Part shown: positions 9,002-18,535 of the stretch, piece by piece
How the letters are laid out: every line of letters starts with the position of its first letter
Position numbering within the stretch: the stretch's first letter is position 1
From: an uncultured Eubacteriales bacterium
GTDB lineage: Bacteria > Bacillota > Clostridia > Peptostreptococcales > Anaerovoracaceae
Assembly: GCA_900320285.1 (NCBI GenBank)
Contig: ONRQ01000002.1
Location: 1-64,000, forward strand
DNA length: 64,000 nucleotides
Direction of reading: 5' to 3'
Position numbers and translations under genes: made by a program
The notes under the pieces: generated by a model
Databases searched by the model: none
Seen by the model: the letters and a program-made list of their open reading frames with translations, nothing else
What the model was told of the DNA's origin: nothing

Positions 9002-11119
9002 ATGCAAGATTATCTGTTAACACATCTGTACTGGATAAGCCTGTTTGCTTCTGTCTGTGCTTTGATCTTTGCCTATGTACAGGCAAAAAAGGTTCTGAAC
9101 TCAGATGAAGGAACTGACAGGATGAAAGAGATCTCGAGATTCGTACGTACAGGCGCTGCGGCTTTCCTGAAACGTCAGTACCGTACAGTAATCATCTTCT
9201 TCATAGTCATGTTCTGCGTGCTCTGCGGAATGGCTGCAGCTCACAAGCTGACATGGTATGTACCTTTCGCGTTCATCACAGGAGGTTTCTTCTCAGGCCT
9301 TTCCGGTTACATCGGAATGAGCATCGCAACACGTGCTAACGACCGTACTGCATGTGCTGCTCAGCAGAGCCTTAATAAGGGTCTGAGAGTTGCGTTCTCA
9401 GCCGGCTCGGTAATGGGCTTCACTGTAGTAGGACTCGGACTTCTTGACATATCACTCTGGTATGCGCTGCTCGACCTCGTATTCCATGAAACACTCGAAA
9501 ATATCACAGCTGCAATGGTAACATTCGGAATGGGAGCTTCTTCGATGGCGCTGTTCGCACGTGTAGGCGGCGGTATCTTCACAAAAGCTGCTGACGTCGG
9601 CGCTGACCTCGTAGGTAAGGTCGAAGCCGGTATCCCTGAGGATGATCCTCGTAACCCTGCAGTTATAGCAGATAACGTCGGAGACAATGTCGGTGATGTA
9701 GCCGGGATGGGCGCTGACCTCTATGAATCATATGTAGGTTCCATGGTATCGACATGCGCTCTCGGAGCCATCGCGTTCTACGCAAGCGGACTTGGTGTAA
9801 AATCCGTCGCTCTGCCGCTGCTGATGGCAGCTGTCGGAGTAGTATTCTCCGTAATCGGTTCGTTCTTTGTACAGACTAAGGAAGGCGCAAGCCAGAAGAA
9901 CCTGCTTGCAGCTCTCCGCCGCGGCACCAACTTCTCGGCTATCGCTACTGCGGTATTCTCGTTCGTACTTGTATGGTGGCTTTTCGGAATCGAGTTCTAC
10001 GGACTCTATCTGGCCATTATTGCAGGACTCCTTGCAGGTGTTCTGATCGGTCTCTGCACAGAGTACTACACTTCTGATACATATAAGCCAACACAGAAGA
10101 TCGCTGAATCTTCACAGACAGGTACTGCTACACTCATTATCAGCGGACTCGGCACAGGCATGATGTCCACAACACTTCCGATCCTCATCGTCGGAGCTGC
10201 AATCATCATCGCATACTATTGCTCAGGCATGTGCCCTGTAGATGTAGCGCCATCGAGCATCGGACTTTACGGCATCTCACTGGCAGCTGTCGGAATGCTT
10301 TCCACACTCGGTATCACACTCGCTACAGACGCGTATGGCCCTGTAGCTGACAATGCCGGCGGTATCGCTGAAATGGCAGGACTTCCACCGGAAGTACGTG
10401 AGAGAACAGACGCTCTTGACTCACTCGGCAATACAACAGCCGCAACAGGTAAGGGATTTGCTATAGGTTCTGCCGGAATGACAGCACTTGCTCTTATCGC
10501 GAACTTCAAGGAAAAGCTCCTTGTCTACATGCCGGATGGTCAGGACCTGCAGCTCAATCTGCTTGACCCTAAGGTGCTCGTAGGACTCTTCATCGGAGCA
10601 TGCCTGCCGTTCCTCTTCTCATCGCTTACTATGGGCGCTGTAAACCGCGCGGCTCAGAGCGTTGTGCTTGAGGTAAGACGCCAGTTCAAAGAGATCCCTG
10701 GACTCATGGAAGGAAAGGCAAATGCGGATTACGCACGCTGCGTAGACCTCTGCTCCAAGGCCTCTCTAAAGGAGATGATCCTTCCTGCATGCGTAGGCAT
10801 TGCTGCTCCTATCGTTACAGGCCTCATCCTCGGCGGACTCGGAGTTGTGGGAATGCTCTGCGGAGCTACTGTATCCGGATTCATTATGGCTATCTTCATG
10901 GCTAACTCAGGCGGTGCCTGGGATAACGCCAAGAAGTACATCGAAGCAGGCCACTTCGGCGGCAAGGGCAGTGAAAACCACAAGGCTGCTGTCGTCGGTG
11001 ACACCATCGGTGACCCGTTCAAGGATACATCCGGACCTTCAATCAACATCCTTATCAAGCTTGTATCGATGGTATCCATCGTATTCGCAGGACTTATTGC
11101 ATCTGTAAGTCTCCTGTAA
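9002..11119 (+). CDS. hppA: K+-dependent membrane-bound pyrophosphatase
   Basis: A 705-residue, roughly 16-helix ion-pumping pyrophosphatase. The substrate site is seen in [13 protein letters not shown] starting at D198 and in the following DNVGDNVGD repeat. [10 protein letters not shown] at residues 476-485 has Ala at 480 where K+-independent enzymes carry Lys, so this is the K+-dependent class. Those enzymes pump Na+, H+ or both; I cannot decide which from sequence alone. The ATG at 9002 follows a perfect aaggagg (8987-8993); an upstream in-frame TTG at 8927 has no binding site. It conserves energy from PPi made by biosynthesis or by PPDK. Confidence 0.96.
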   Translation: MQDYLLTHLYWISLFASVCALIFAYVQAKKVLNSDEGTDRMKEISRFVRTGAAAFLKRQYRTVIIFFIVMFCVLCGMAAAHKLTWYVPFAFITGGFFSGLSGYIGMSIATRANDRTACAAQQSLNKGLRVAFSAGSVMGFTVVGLGLLDISLWYALLDLVFHETLENITAAMVTFGMGASSMALFARVGGGIFTKAADVGADLVGKVEAGIPEDDPRNPAVIADNVGDNVGDVAGMGADLYESYVGSMVSTCALGAIAFYASGLGVKSVALPLLMAAVGVVFSVIGSFFVQTKEGASQKNLLAALRRGTNFSAIATAVFSFVLVWWLFGIEFYGLYLAIIAGLLAGVLIGLCTEYYTSDTYKPTQKIAESSQTGTATLIISGLGTGMMSTTLPILIVGAAIIIAYYCSGMCPVDVAPSSIGLYGISLAAVGMLSTLGITLATDAYGPVADNAGGIAEMAGLPPEVRERTDALDSLGNTTAATGKGFAIGSAGMTALALIANFKEKLLVYMPDGQDLQLNLLDPKVLVGLFIGACLPFLFSSLTMGAVNRAAQSVVLEVRRQFKEIPGLMEGKANADYARCVDLCSKASLKEMILPACVGIAAPIVTGLILGGLGVVGMLCGATVSGFIMAIFMANSGGAWDNAKKYIEAGHFGGKGSENHKAAVVGDTIGDPFKDTSGPSINILIKLVSMVSIVFAGLIASVSLL

Positions 11120-11149
11120 ATCTGAGCTGGGATAACAGAATTAACACTG

Positions 11150-11179
11150 GCACCCATACAATTTGTATGGGTGCTTTTT
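11150..11179 (+). terminator. Rho-independent terminator after hppA
   Basis: An 11-bp perfect stem (11150-11160 with 11164-11174) with a 3-base loop precedes five T residues. Confidence 0.92.
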
Positions 11180-11205
11180 AATTAAAGTTAGCTGCTTCAA
11201 ATCTG

Positions 11206-11214
11206 TGTTATAAT
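11206..11214 (+). promoter_or_regulatory. Extended -10 promoter for the SDR-plsC genes
   Basis: TGTTATAAT forms an extended -10 (TGn plus consensus TATAAT) 35 bases before the next start codon. No convincing -35 is visible, which extended -10 promoters tolerate. Confidence 0.5.
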
Positions 11215-11249
11215 ATCTGCATGCATAGAGAGTCTGATTGGGAGAATTA

Positions 11250-12260
11250 ATGGATAATACTGAAAGTACAATAAAAGTTCTGGTAACAGGCGCATATGGA
11301 CTTCTTGGAAGCCACACGGTCAGGGAACTGATAGAGAATGGCTATCAGGTAAGGGCATTCGGGCGGGATCCTGAGAAACTGTCTGAACTGGCAAAAGAAT
11401 ATAACTGTGAGCAAATCGATACCTTTTGCGGCGACTTCTGCAATGTGTCAGATATAGATAAAGCCTGTGAAGGCATGGACTATGTCATCCACTGCGGCGC
11501 GCTCCTGAAAGGATGGGGAAGACGCGGCGAATATATCAGAACGAATGTTGACGGTACCAGGAACGTGCTGGACGCATGTGCGAAGCATAAAATAAAACGG
11601 CTGATACACACATCTTCGCCGAGCGCCCATGCGCTGAGGAATAACCTCAACATTACAGAAGAGGATCAGAACGAAAGCAACAGGCTGAACTATTACATCG
11701 AAAGCAAGCTGATGGCCGAGAAACTGGTGAGGAGTCAGGATAAAGTTCCTTACTCAATGATAAGACCGCGCGGTATCACAGGCATCGGTGACAGAAACAT
11801 GCTTCCGGTTCTTATAAACGTTAACAGGCAGATCGGAATACCGCTTTTTCAGAAAGGAAAGGTCCTGGTAGATCTGGTATGTGCTGAAAACGCGGCTATG
11901 GCGCTCAGACTATGCATGGAAAAGGATGAAGCTGTCGGACAGGCATACAATATAACAAACGGAGAGCCGAAGCTCGTTACTGAACTCGCTGAGGAGATGT
12001 TCACTGCACTCGGCACTAAAGCCAGATATATCAGGCTGCCGTTCATGCCTGTTTACGCAGCGGCAGGTCTGCTTGAGACCTTATGGAAACTTTTTAAGGT
12101 CTATGATAAAGCTCCGCCGCTTACACGTATCAACGTATGTACTCTCGGAAGAAGCCAGATATTCAGCATAGAAAAGGCCAGGAGAGAGCTTGGCTATGAA
12201 CCTAAGGTGAGCCTTAGTGAAATGATAAAAAAGTATGCAGAGAACTATGTCCGTGGATAA
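11250..12260 (+). CDS. NAD(P)-dependent epimerase/dehydratase (extended SDR)
   Basis: A 336-residue extended short-chain dehydrogenase/reductase. The Rossmann motif GAYGLLG is at residues 14-20 and the YxxxK catalytic pair lies in YYIESK, with the usual TSS serine/threonine patch ahead of it. Closest general resemblance is to NAD-dependent epimerases and 3-beta-hydroxysteroid dehydrogenase-like proteins; the substrate cannot be assigned. The ATG at 11250 has a gggag site; an in-frame TTG at 11238 has none. It overlaps the next gene, a PlsC acyltransferase, so a role in glycolipid or membrane lipid modification is a reasonable inference. Confidence 0.85.
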   Translation: MDNTESTIKVLVTGAYGLLGSHTVRELIENGYQVRAFGRDPEKLSELAKEYNCEQIDTFCGDFCNVSDIDKACEGMDYVIHCGALLKGWGRRGEYIRTNVDGTRNVLDACAKHKIKRLIHTSSPSAHALRNNLNITEEDQNESNRLNYYIESKLMAEKLVRSQDKVPYSMIRPRGITGIGDRNMLPVLINVNRQIGIPLFQKGKVLVDLVCAENAAMALRLCMEKDEAVGQAYNITNGEPKLVTELAEEMFTALGTKARYIRLPFMPVYAAAGLLETLWKLFKVYDKAPPLTRINVCTLGRSQIFSIEKARRELGYEPKVSLSEMIKKYAENYVRG

Positions 12261-13425
12261 GAGCCGCGTTAAATTCAGATATAAATTAATATATAAGACG
12301 GTCGGAAGCCTTGTTCCGCTTTTACTCCGCAAGTACGGGTTCAGAACGGACAGAATAAGCAAGAAGGATGAGCCATACATTGTTGTGTCCAACCACCTGA
12401 CGGAAGTAGACATGCTGATGGTCGCAGGTGCTCTTTCGGAGCATATGTATTATGTTGCCGGCGAGCATCTTCTCAGGACAAAAGCCGGTCCTAAATTGAA
12501 ATGGGCACAGGATCCGATCTTCACGTACAAAGGGGCGCCTTCGATCGATACGATGCGCGAGGTCATCAGAAAGATCAGGGCAGGAAACAACATCATGATA
12601 TTTCCCGAAGGGAGCAGATCGTTCAACGGAGAGACCCTGAAGCTGGACAGCGGCATCGCAAAGCTTGTTAAAACGGCAGGATGCGCGCTAATCACTTACC
12701 ACATAGAAGGCGGATACTTTGTTGCTCCGAGATGGGCTTACACGTTCAGAACCGGTCCGATGAAAGGGAATATAGTAAATGTATATTCATCGGAAGAAGT
12801 AAAAAAAATGAGCAGGGATGAGCTCACTGACTGCATTAACAGGGATATTTACGAGAATGCCTACGAGACACAGCGCCGCAACATGTACAAATATAAGGGC
12901 AAAAGGCTCGCCGAAGGTCTCGAAAACTATCTGGTGAAATGCTCCTGCTGCGGGGCTTTTGACTCAATGGTCACTGAGGATGACAGATTCCGCTGCACGG
13001 AGTGCGGACAGTCCGGAAGGTATACTCAGGAAGGATTTCTTGAGGGTGACGGGCTCAGATTTGACAGTGTTTATGACTGGGGAGTCTGGTCAGAAAAGGA
13101 GACCTGCAAATACATAAAGGCTTTTGAAGGTGAAGAAGCTGTTTTCTGTGACACTGACGTTGTGCTTTATGAGGTGCTGTCCGATCACAGCCGTGTCGAT
13201 CTGACTTCCGGGGAAGTAAAAGGCTATAAAGACAGACTCGAGATAGGAACTGAGGTATTGTCTTTTGATGATATAAGCGGAATGGATATGCTGTATTTCG
13301 GTAAAACGCTTGTGTTCACATATAAAAAGAGGCATCTTGCCATAACCGGAGAGCACTATCACGCTATCAAATATCAGAAACTTTTCAACATGTATAAGAA
13401 AAAAAATATACCAAACAGTAATTAA
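12247..13425 (+). CDS. PlsC-type acyltransferase with C-terminal zinc ribbon
   Basis: Residues 30-210 form a 1-acyl-sn-glycerol-3-phosphate acyltransferase domain: the HX4D catalytic motif is H50/D55 (NHLTEVD) and the glycerol-phosphate-binding FPEGSRS starts at F119. After it comes a zinc ribbon (C232, C235 and C250, C253; C234 also present) and about 140 further residues of unknown fold. Ordinary PlsC proteins stop near residue 240, so the C-terminal half is an extra module. The start is uncertain: ATG 12247 is used here, an in-frame ATG at 12235 is possible, and both overlap the epimerase gene. Lysophosphatidate acylation is the default role. Confidence 0.82.
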   Translation: MSVDKSRVKFRYKLIYKTVGSLVPLLLRKYGFRTDRISKKDEPYIVVSNHLTEVDMLMVAGALSEHMYYVAGEHLLRTKAGPKLKWAQDPIFTYKGAPSIDTMREVIRKIRAGNNIMIFPEGSRSFNGETLKLDSGIAKLVKTAGCALITYHIEGGYFVAPRWAYTFRTGPMKGNIVNVYSSEEVKKMSRDELTDCINRDIYENAYETQRRNMYKYKGKRLAEGLENYLVKCSCCGAFDSMVTEDDRFRCTECGQSGRYTQEGFLEGDGLRFDSVYDWGVWSEKETCKYIKAFEGEEAVFCDTDVVLYEVLSDHSRVDLTSGEVKGYKDRLEIGTEVLSFDDISGMDMLYFGKTLVFTYKKRHLAITGEHYHAIKYQKLFNMYKKKNIPNSN

Positions 13426-13497
13426 GGTTTATACTATAGGCATTATATTCAACAGTTTTTCATCAGCTTGTTTCATTTTGAAAGAAAGTATAGAGAG

Positions 13498-15513
13498 ATG
13501 AGAAGACCACTGGAAGGTAATTCAGAACAAAGAAAAAGCAAATTCAGCATGGGAATGATCCTTGTCGCTATCGGTATCGTATACGGCGATATAGGAACGT
13601 CTCCTATGTATGTTATGAAGTCCATCGTTGAGGGTAACGGAGGCATACAGCATGTTGATCCGGATTTTATTGTAGGATCGCTGTCACTCGTCATCTGGAC
13701 CATAACACTGCTGACTACAGTCAAACACGTCCTGATTGCGCTAAAGGCTGACAACCACGGTGAGGGAGGCATCTTTGCGCTTTACACACTGGTTAGGGAC
13801 TATGGCAAATGGCTGATAATCCCTACAATGATCGGCGGATGTACAATGCTTGCGGACGGAGTGCTTACGCCGGCTGTAACTGTTACGACAGCTGTTGAAG
13901 GTCTGCGAAGCATTCCGTTTATGAACCGGCTTCTCGGTGAAGGGCAGTTTGTAGTTATTGTTATAACACTCACTATAGTCAGCGTGCTGTTCATGATACA
14001 GCGAAGCGGAACGAGCTCCATCGGCAAAATGTTCGGACCGGTTATGATGATCTGGTTCCTTTATCTTGGAGCAACGGGCGTCTGGCTTTCACTTGGCGAT
14101 CTTACTATTATAAAGGCATTGAATCCGATATATGCGGTGAAGGTGCTGTTCAGCCCGGGCAATAAGGCAGGCCTCATGATACTGGGAAGCGTATTCCTCT
14201 GTACGACCGGAGCTGAAGCTCTTTATACAGACATGGGTCATGTAGGCAAAGAGAATATCATGCGCAGCTGGCCTTTCGTAAAGACCTGTCTGATTCTCAA
14301 TTACATGGGGCAGTGTGTATGGATACTCGCAAACCGTAATAACCCTGAAATGGCTGCGATCCATGACCTGAATCCGTTCTACATGATGCTGCCTCAGGGC
14401 ATGCGTCCTGTAGCCATTGTACTCAGCGCCATGGCCGCTATCATTGCCAGCCAGGCACTTATCAGCGGAAGCTATACACTCGTGCATGAAGCAGCGGCTC
14501 TTGACCTCATGCCTCATCTGAATGTAAGATATCCATCGGATACGCACGGACAGATATACATCCCTTTAGTAAATAACATACTGTGGATACTATGCGCGGC
14601 AGTCATTCTTTACTTCAGAAGCGGATCACGCATGGAGAACGCGTACGGTCTGGCGATCACGATAAGCATGCTCATGATGACTGTACTTTTCACGGTCTAC
14701 ATCGGAGTTATGCACAGGCATATTGTCGGAGCAATACTGTTCGCGCTCACGTTCTTTTCACTGGAAGGAGTGTTCTTTGTATCCAGCCTCGGTAAATTCA
14801 GTATCGGCGGTTATGTAGCGATCATCATTTCGCTGGTGATCCTGCTAATCATGATAAGCTGGTACCGCGGCACACAGATAGAGCGCATGCAGAAGGTAAA
14901 GCTGCCGATGCGGGATTACCTCAGCAACATCAAAGGTCTGCAGAACGACCCGGATATTCCATATATAAGCAACAACCTTGTATATATAGCAAAAGGTGAC
15001 AATTTCGAAGAAATCGACCGCGATATTCTTTATTCCATACTCGACAGGGATCCTAAAAAGGCCGATGCATACTGGTTCATAAGTGTCAACACAACACGTG
15101 AACCGTTTGACAGGGAATACGAGGTGGAGACTTTCGGGACGGACTATATTTTCCGGGTCAACCTTATTCTGGGTTACAAAGTCAAGCAGAGTATCAATAT
15201 CTATCTCAGGCAGATAGTACAGGATCTTCTGAAGACCGGAGAGCTGCCAAGGCAGGTACGCGAACATTCGATATACGGGCCATCTGATGTAGGATCATTC
15301 AAATTCTGCATGATCAGAAAGATGATGCCTGCTGAGGGGGACCTGTTTCCTATAGATAACTTTCTTATCCACAATAAGTATTTGATCAGGAGACTTGCGG
15401 GAAGTCCGGTCAGATGGTTCGGTCTTCAGACTTCACGTGTGCTGATTGAGTATGTACCGCTTTTCCTTCCTAAAAAGCAGCAGGAAGAAGAGAGACTTGA
15501 AAGGATCAGATAA
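13498..15513 (+). CDS. kup: Kup-family potassium uptake protein
   Basis: A 671-residue KUP/HAK/KT transporter. The first helix has GIVYGDIGTSPMYV, the family hallmark, and about 12 membrane helices precede a 180-residue C-terminal cytoplasmic domain. It imports K+ with protons. The ATG at 13498 is chosen because the preceding in-frame TTG at 13468 would add residues with no family match; the ribosome binding site is weak either way. It follows the plsC-like gene by a 72-base gap and abuts galM. K+ supply fits with the K+-dependent pyrophosphatase nearby, but that link is inference. Confidence 0.93.
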   Translation: MRRPLEGNSEQRKSKFSMGMILVAIGIVYGDIGTSPMYVMKSIVEGNGGIQHVDPDFIVGSLSLVIWTITLLTTVKHVLIALKADNHGEGGIFALYTLVRDYGKWLIIPTMIGGCTMLADGVLTPAVTVTTAVEGLRSIPFMNRLLGEGQFVVIVITLTIVSVLFMIQRSGTSSIGKMFGPVMMIWFLYLGATGVWLSLGDLTIIKALNPIYAVKVLFSPGNKAGLMILGSVFLCTTGAEALYTDMGHVGKENIMRSWPFVKTCLILNYMGQCVWILANRNNPEMAAIHDLNPFYMMLPQGMRPVAIVLSAMAAIIASQALISGSYTLVHEAAALDLMPHLNVRYPSDTHGQIYIPLVNNILWILCAAVILYFRSGSRMENAYGLAITISMLMMTVLFTVYIGVMHRHIVGAILFALTFFSLEGVFFVSSLGKFSIGGYVAIIISLVILLIMISWYRGTQIERMQKVKLPMRDYLSNIKGLQNDPDIPYISNNLVYIAKGDNFEEIDRDILYSILDRDPKKADAYWFISVNTTREPFDREYEVETFGTDYIFRVNLILGYKVKQSINIYLRQIVQDLLKTGELPRQVREHSIYGPSDVGSFKFCMIRKMMPAEGDLFPIDNFLIHNKYLIRRLAGSPVRWFGLQTSRVLIEYVPLFLPKKQQEEERLERIR

Positions 15514-16668
15514 ATGAAATCCATAAGATTCGGTAAGCTGGAAGACGGCAGAACGGCGGGACTCTATATTCTTGAGTCGCCGGACGGCATGAGGGCTGCT
15601 GTCACGGATTACGGAGCTGCACTGGTGAGTCTGGCAGTTCCGGACAGAAAAGGCATAATGCGTGATGTTGTGCTGGGCCATGACGATGCCCATGGGTATG
15701 AGACCGGCAGCGGGCATATCGGGGCCTCCGTCGGCCGTTTTGCAAACCGTATCGCCGGAGCAGAGTTTGAGCTGAATGGCTGCACTTATGAACTTACTGC
15801 AAATAACGGTACGAATTGCCTTCATGGTGGAAGGGATTTCTTCAAAAACAGACTCTGGGCAGTCAAGATAGATTTTACAAGCGTGACATCGGGCGATATA
15901 ATGGCGGCTTACGCAGCAGAGAGCATAGCTGACAAGGATCCTTCACGTGGTATGAGAGGCATGCACGACAACATGATCACATTCTGTCTTGAGAGCCCGG
16001 ACGGTGATCAGGGTTTTCCGGGAAACATGCAAATAGAGGTCACATATTCACTTCCCGGCAACGGTAAACTCAGAATAGACTATAGAGCTGTATCAGATGC
16101 GGATACTCCTGTAAGCTTCACAAACCACAGCTATTTCAATCTTAACGGCCATGACAGCGGCACAGTAATGGGACACTGGGCAAGGATAAATGCGGAGTAT
16201 TATACTCCTGTTGACTCCGGGCTTATTCCTCTGGAGGGTGCCTCACCGGTTGCGGGGACACCGTTCGACTTCCGTGAGGACAAGATGCTCGGAAAAGATA
16301 TCAACGCGGATAACGAGCAGATTGCATTCGGAGGCGGCTACGACCACAATTTTGTCATTGGAGATTCTGCAAGTGAAGCGGGCGAAAGAACCATCAGGGA
16401 AGCCGGAGTCCTTTATTCGGACGAAAGCGGCATATGCATGACAGTGATGACTGACATGCCCGATATGCAGATGTATACTGCAAACGGCCTTAATGACGAG
16501 CCCGGCAAGGACGGAGCTGTTTACGGAAGGCGCAGCGCGGTCTGCCTTGAGACACAATTCAGACCAAACGCCATAAACAACAGCGATCCTGCCATACGTG
16601 AGGGCTGCATCCTGAAGGCAGGGGAGGATTTTACATCTTCCACCATATACAGATTCAGCACTATTTAA
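15514..16668 (+). CDS. galM: Aldose 1-epimerase (mutarotase)
   Basis: A 384-residue galactose mutarotase-like protein. GASVGRFANRIAGAEF, NHSYFNLNGH (catalytic His region) and GYDHNFVI are all in the expected order, followed by the C-terminal ETQFRPNAIN segment with the catalytic Glu. It interconverts alpha and beta anomers of aldohexoses in the cytoplasm. The ATG begins right after the kup stop codon with aaggatc as a weak binding site. The protein is about 40 residues longer than typical, due to an insertion near residues 120-150. Confidence 0.93.
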   Translation: MKSIRFGKLEDGRTAGLYILESPDGMRAAVTDYGAALVSLAVPDRKGIMRDVVLGHDDAHGYETGSGHIGASVGRFANRIAGAEFELNGCTYELTANNGTNCLHGGRDFFKNRLWAVKIDFTSVTSGDIMAAYAAESIADKDPSRGMRGMHDNMITFCLESPDGDQGFPGNMQIEVTYSLPGNGKLRIDYRAVSDADTPVSFTNHSYFNLNGHDSGTVMGHWARINAEYYTPVDSGLIPLEGASPVAGTPFDFREDKMLGKDINADNEQIAFGGGYDHNFVIGDSASEAGERTIREAGVLYSDESGICMTVMTDMPDMQMYTANGLNDEPGKDGAVYGRRSAVCLETQFRPNAINNSDPAIREGCILKAGEDFTSSTIYRFSTI

Positions 16669-16681
16669 TATTTCAGACTAA

Positions 16682-16709
16682 AATGCTCCGGGACCCCGGA
16701 GCATTTTTG
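16682..16709. terminator. Terminator between galM and pgi (convergent)
   Basis: A 9-bp GC-rich stem (16683-16691 with 16696-16704) with a 4-base loop has T residues after it and A residues before it. It can terminate galM on the plus strand and may serve pgi on the minus strand. Confidence 0.85.
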
Positions 16710-16744
16710 ATTGTATTATTTTGTGATCAATTACATTGCATTGT

Positions 16745-18328
16745 TTAGATCTCGAGCAGTTTCGAGTATTCAGCCAGAGCTCCGTCTGTATCGTGAGCCA
16801 GAACTTTCTTTGCAAGAACCTTTCCAAGCTGTACGCCTTCCTGATCGAAGCTGTTGAGATTCCACAGGAAGCCCTGGAACATGATCTTGTTTTCGAAGTG
16901 AGCGAGAAGAGCGCCGAGACTCTCCGGTGTAAGCTTTTCACCGACGATTATGCTTGATGGCCTGCCGCCTTCAAAGTTCTTGTTCAGATTCGCATCCTCT
17001 TTACCACAGGCGAAGGCGACTATCTGTGCAGCAACGTTTGCTTCGAGTTTCTTCTGGCTTGTGCTGCCCTGAATAACAACATCTTTTCCGGTCTGGTTCT
17101 CTTTGAAACCAATGAACTGGAGTGGTACGATGCTTTTGCCCTGATGCAGCAGCTGATAGAAGGAATGCTGTCCGTTCGTTCCAGGCTCGCCGAAGAGTAC
17201 CGGACCGGTCACATAGTTAACAGGTTCTCCGAAGCGATTGACGGATTTCCCGTTGGACTCCATGTCAGCCTGCTGAAGGTGAGCAGGAAATCTTGCAAGT
17301 GCCTGTGCATAAGGAAGTACAGCGGTGCTTTCATATCCAAGTACGTTTCTCTCATATACACCGATCAGAGCATCCAGCATGGCAGCATTTGACATAGGGT
17401 CAGCCTGAGCAGCCAGCTTGTCAGCTTCCGCAGCTCCCTTTAGGAAAGCATCAAATACATCAGAACCGAGGGCAAGTGACAGAACAGCTCCTCCTACAGC
17501 GGATGTGGAGGAATATCTTCCGCCAATGTAATCATCCATGAAGAAGGCAGCAAGATAATCGCTGCTCTTTGCAAGAGGTGATGTCTCACTGGTTACCGCT
17601 ATCATGTGCTTTGAAGGATCAAGACCTAAGGAAACAAGCGCGTCCTTGACAAATGCTTCGTTTGTAAGAGTTTCGAGGGTAGTACCTGACTTTGATACCA
17701 GAATGAACAGTGAGTGTGCTACATCGATAGTATCGAGAACGCTTACCGCATCGTCCGGGTCAACGTTGCTTATGAATTTTGCATCCATCAGAAGCTTTCC
17801 GTTTGCACGCGCCCAGTTCTCAAGGGCGATATACATAGCACGGGGACCGAGGTCACTGCCGCCGATTCCTATCTGAACAACAGTAGTGAATTTTTCACCA
17901 TCCGCATTGCAGATCTCTCCCGCATGCACTTTTGCGGCAAAGTCAGCCACTTTCTTCTGCACATCTGTGTAGAAGGCTCTCTTATTGATGCCGTCAGCGA
18001 TAACATCATCTCCCAGCTGGCCGCGCGTAAGGTGGTGGAGTACAAGTCTCTTTTCACCTGTGTTGATCATAGCTCCGTTATAGAGCTCTTTGAATTTGCC
18101 TTCAAGATCTGACTCTTTTGCAAGGGCGGTAAGCATTCCGAGAACTTCTTCATCTACCTGTTTGGAAGCGTAGTTATATGTAAGTCCGCATGCCATAGGT
18201 ACGGAATATTGCTTTACACGTTCCGCACCTGCATCGCCTGCCAGTACTTCTTTCAGATCAACCCTGTGATCTGATTCCATGAGAGCTTTATATGCCTTAA
18301 GGGTATCAAGATTTTTCCATTCTGCCAT
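16745..18328 (-). CDS. pgi: Glucose-6-phosphate isomerase
   Basis: A 527-residue phosphoglucose isomerase. IGIGGSDLGPR at residues 153-163, the SKSGTTLET phosphate-binding loop and the C-terminal NSFDQEGVQLGK segment with the catalytic Lys are all visible. It interconverts glucose-6-phosphate and fructose-6-phosphate. The length is nearer to the long proteobacterial-type enzyme than to the ~450-residue Bacillus enzyme. A perfect ggagg lies before the start on the minus strand. It stands alone, convergent with galM. Confidence 0.96.
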   Translation of the reverse strand: MAEWKNLDTLKAYKALMESDHRVDLKEVLAGDAGAERVKQYSVPMACGLTYNYASKQVDEEVLGMLTALAKESDLEGKFKELYNGAMINTGEKRLVLHHLTRGQLGDDVIADGINKRAFYTDVQKKVADFAAKVHAGEICNADGEKFTTVVQIGIGGSDLGPRAMYIALENWARANGKLLMDAKFISNVDPDDAVSVLDTIDVAHSLFILVSKSGTTLETLTNEAFVKDALVSLGLDPSKHMIAVTSETSPLAKSSDYLAAFFMDDYIGGRYSSTSAVGGAVLSLALGSDVFDAFLKGAAEADKLAAQADPMSNAAMLDALIGVYERNVLGYESTAVLPYAQALARFPAHLQQADMESNGKSVNRFGEPVNYVTGPVLFGEPGTNGQHSFYQLLHQGKSIVPLQFIGFKENQTGKDVVIQGSTSQKKLEANVAAQIVAFACGKEDANLNKNFEGGRPSSIIVGEKLTPESLGALLAHFENKIMFQGFLWNLNSFDQEGVQLGKVLAKKVLAHDTDGALAEYSKLLEI

Positions 18329-18487
18329 TTTAATATCCTCCTATAAAGAGAGTTGTTCTGCGGTAATTCAGTTATTCCCGCTGCAATTTTTCCCAACTTT
18401 TAGTTTACATTAAAATCAGTTGTATGTAACGAAAAAAATGCCGTTGCGCTTGTTTTTTTAGTCTTTCGTAAAAGCAGCATTCAAAGA

Positions 18488-18529
18488 TGATAAAACAAAA
18501 CGCTTCAGGCTTTTTCTGTCTGAAGCGTT
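18488..18529 (-). terminator. Terminator of the S66 peptidase gene
   Basis: Read on the minus strand, an 8-9-bp stem (18500-18508 with 18520-18528) is followed by TTTTGTTTTA. It lies just downstream of the S66 gene and upstream of pgi. Confidence 0.8.
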
Positions 18530-18535
18530 CTTTTC

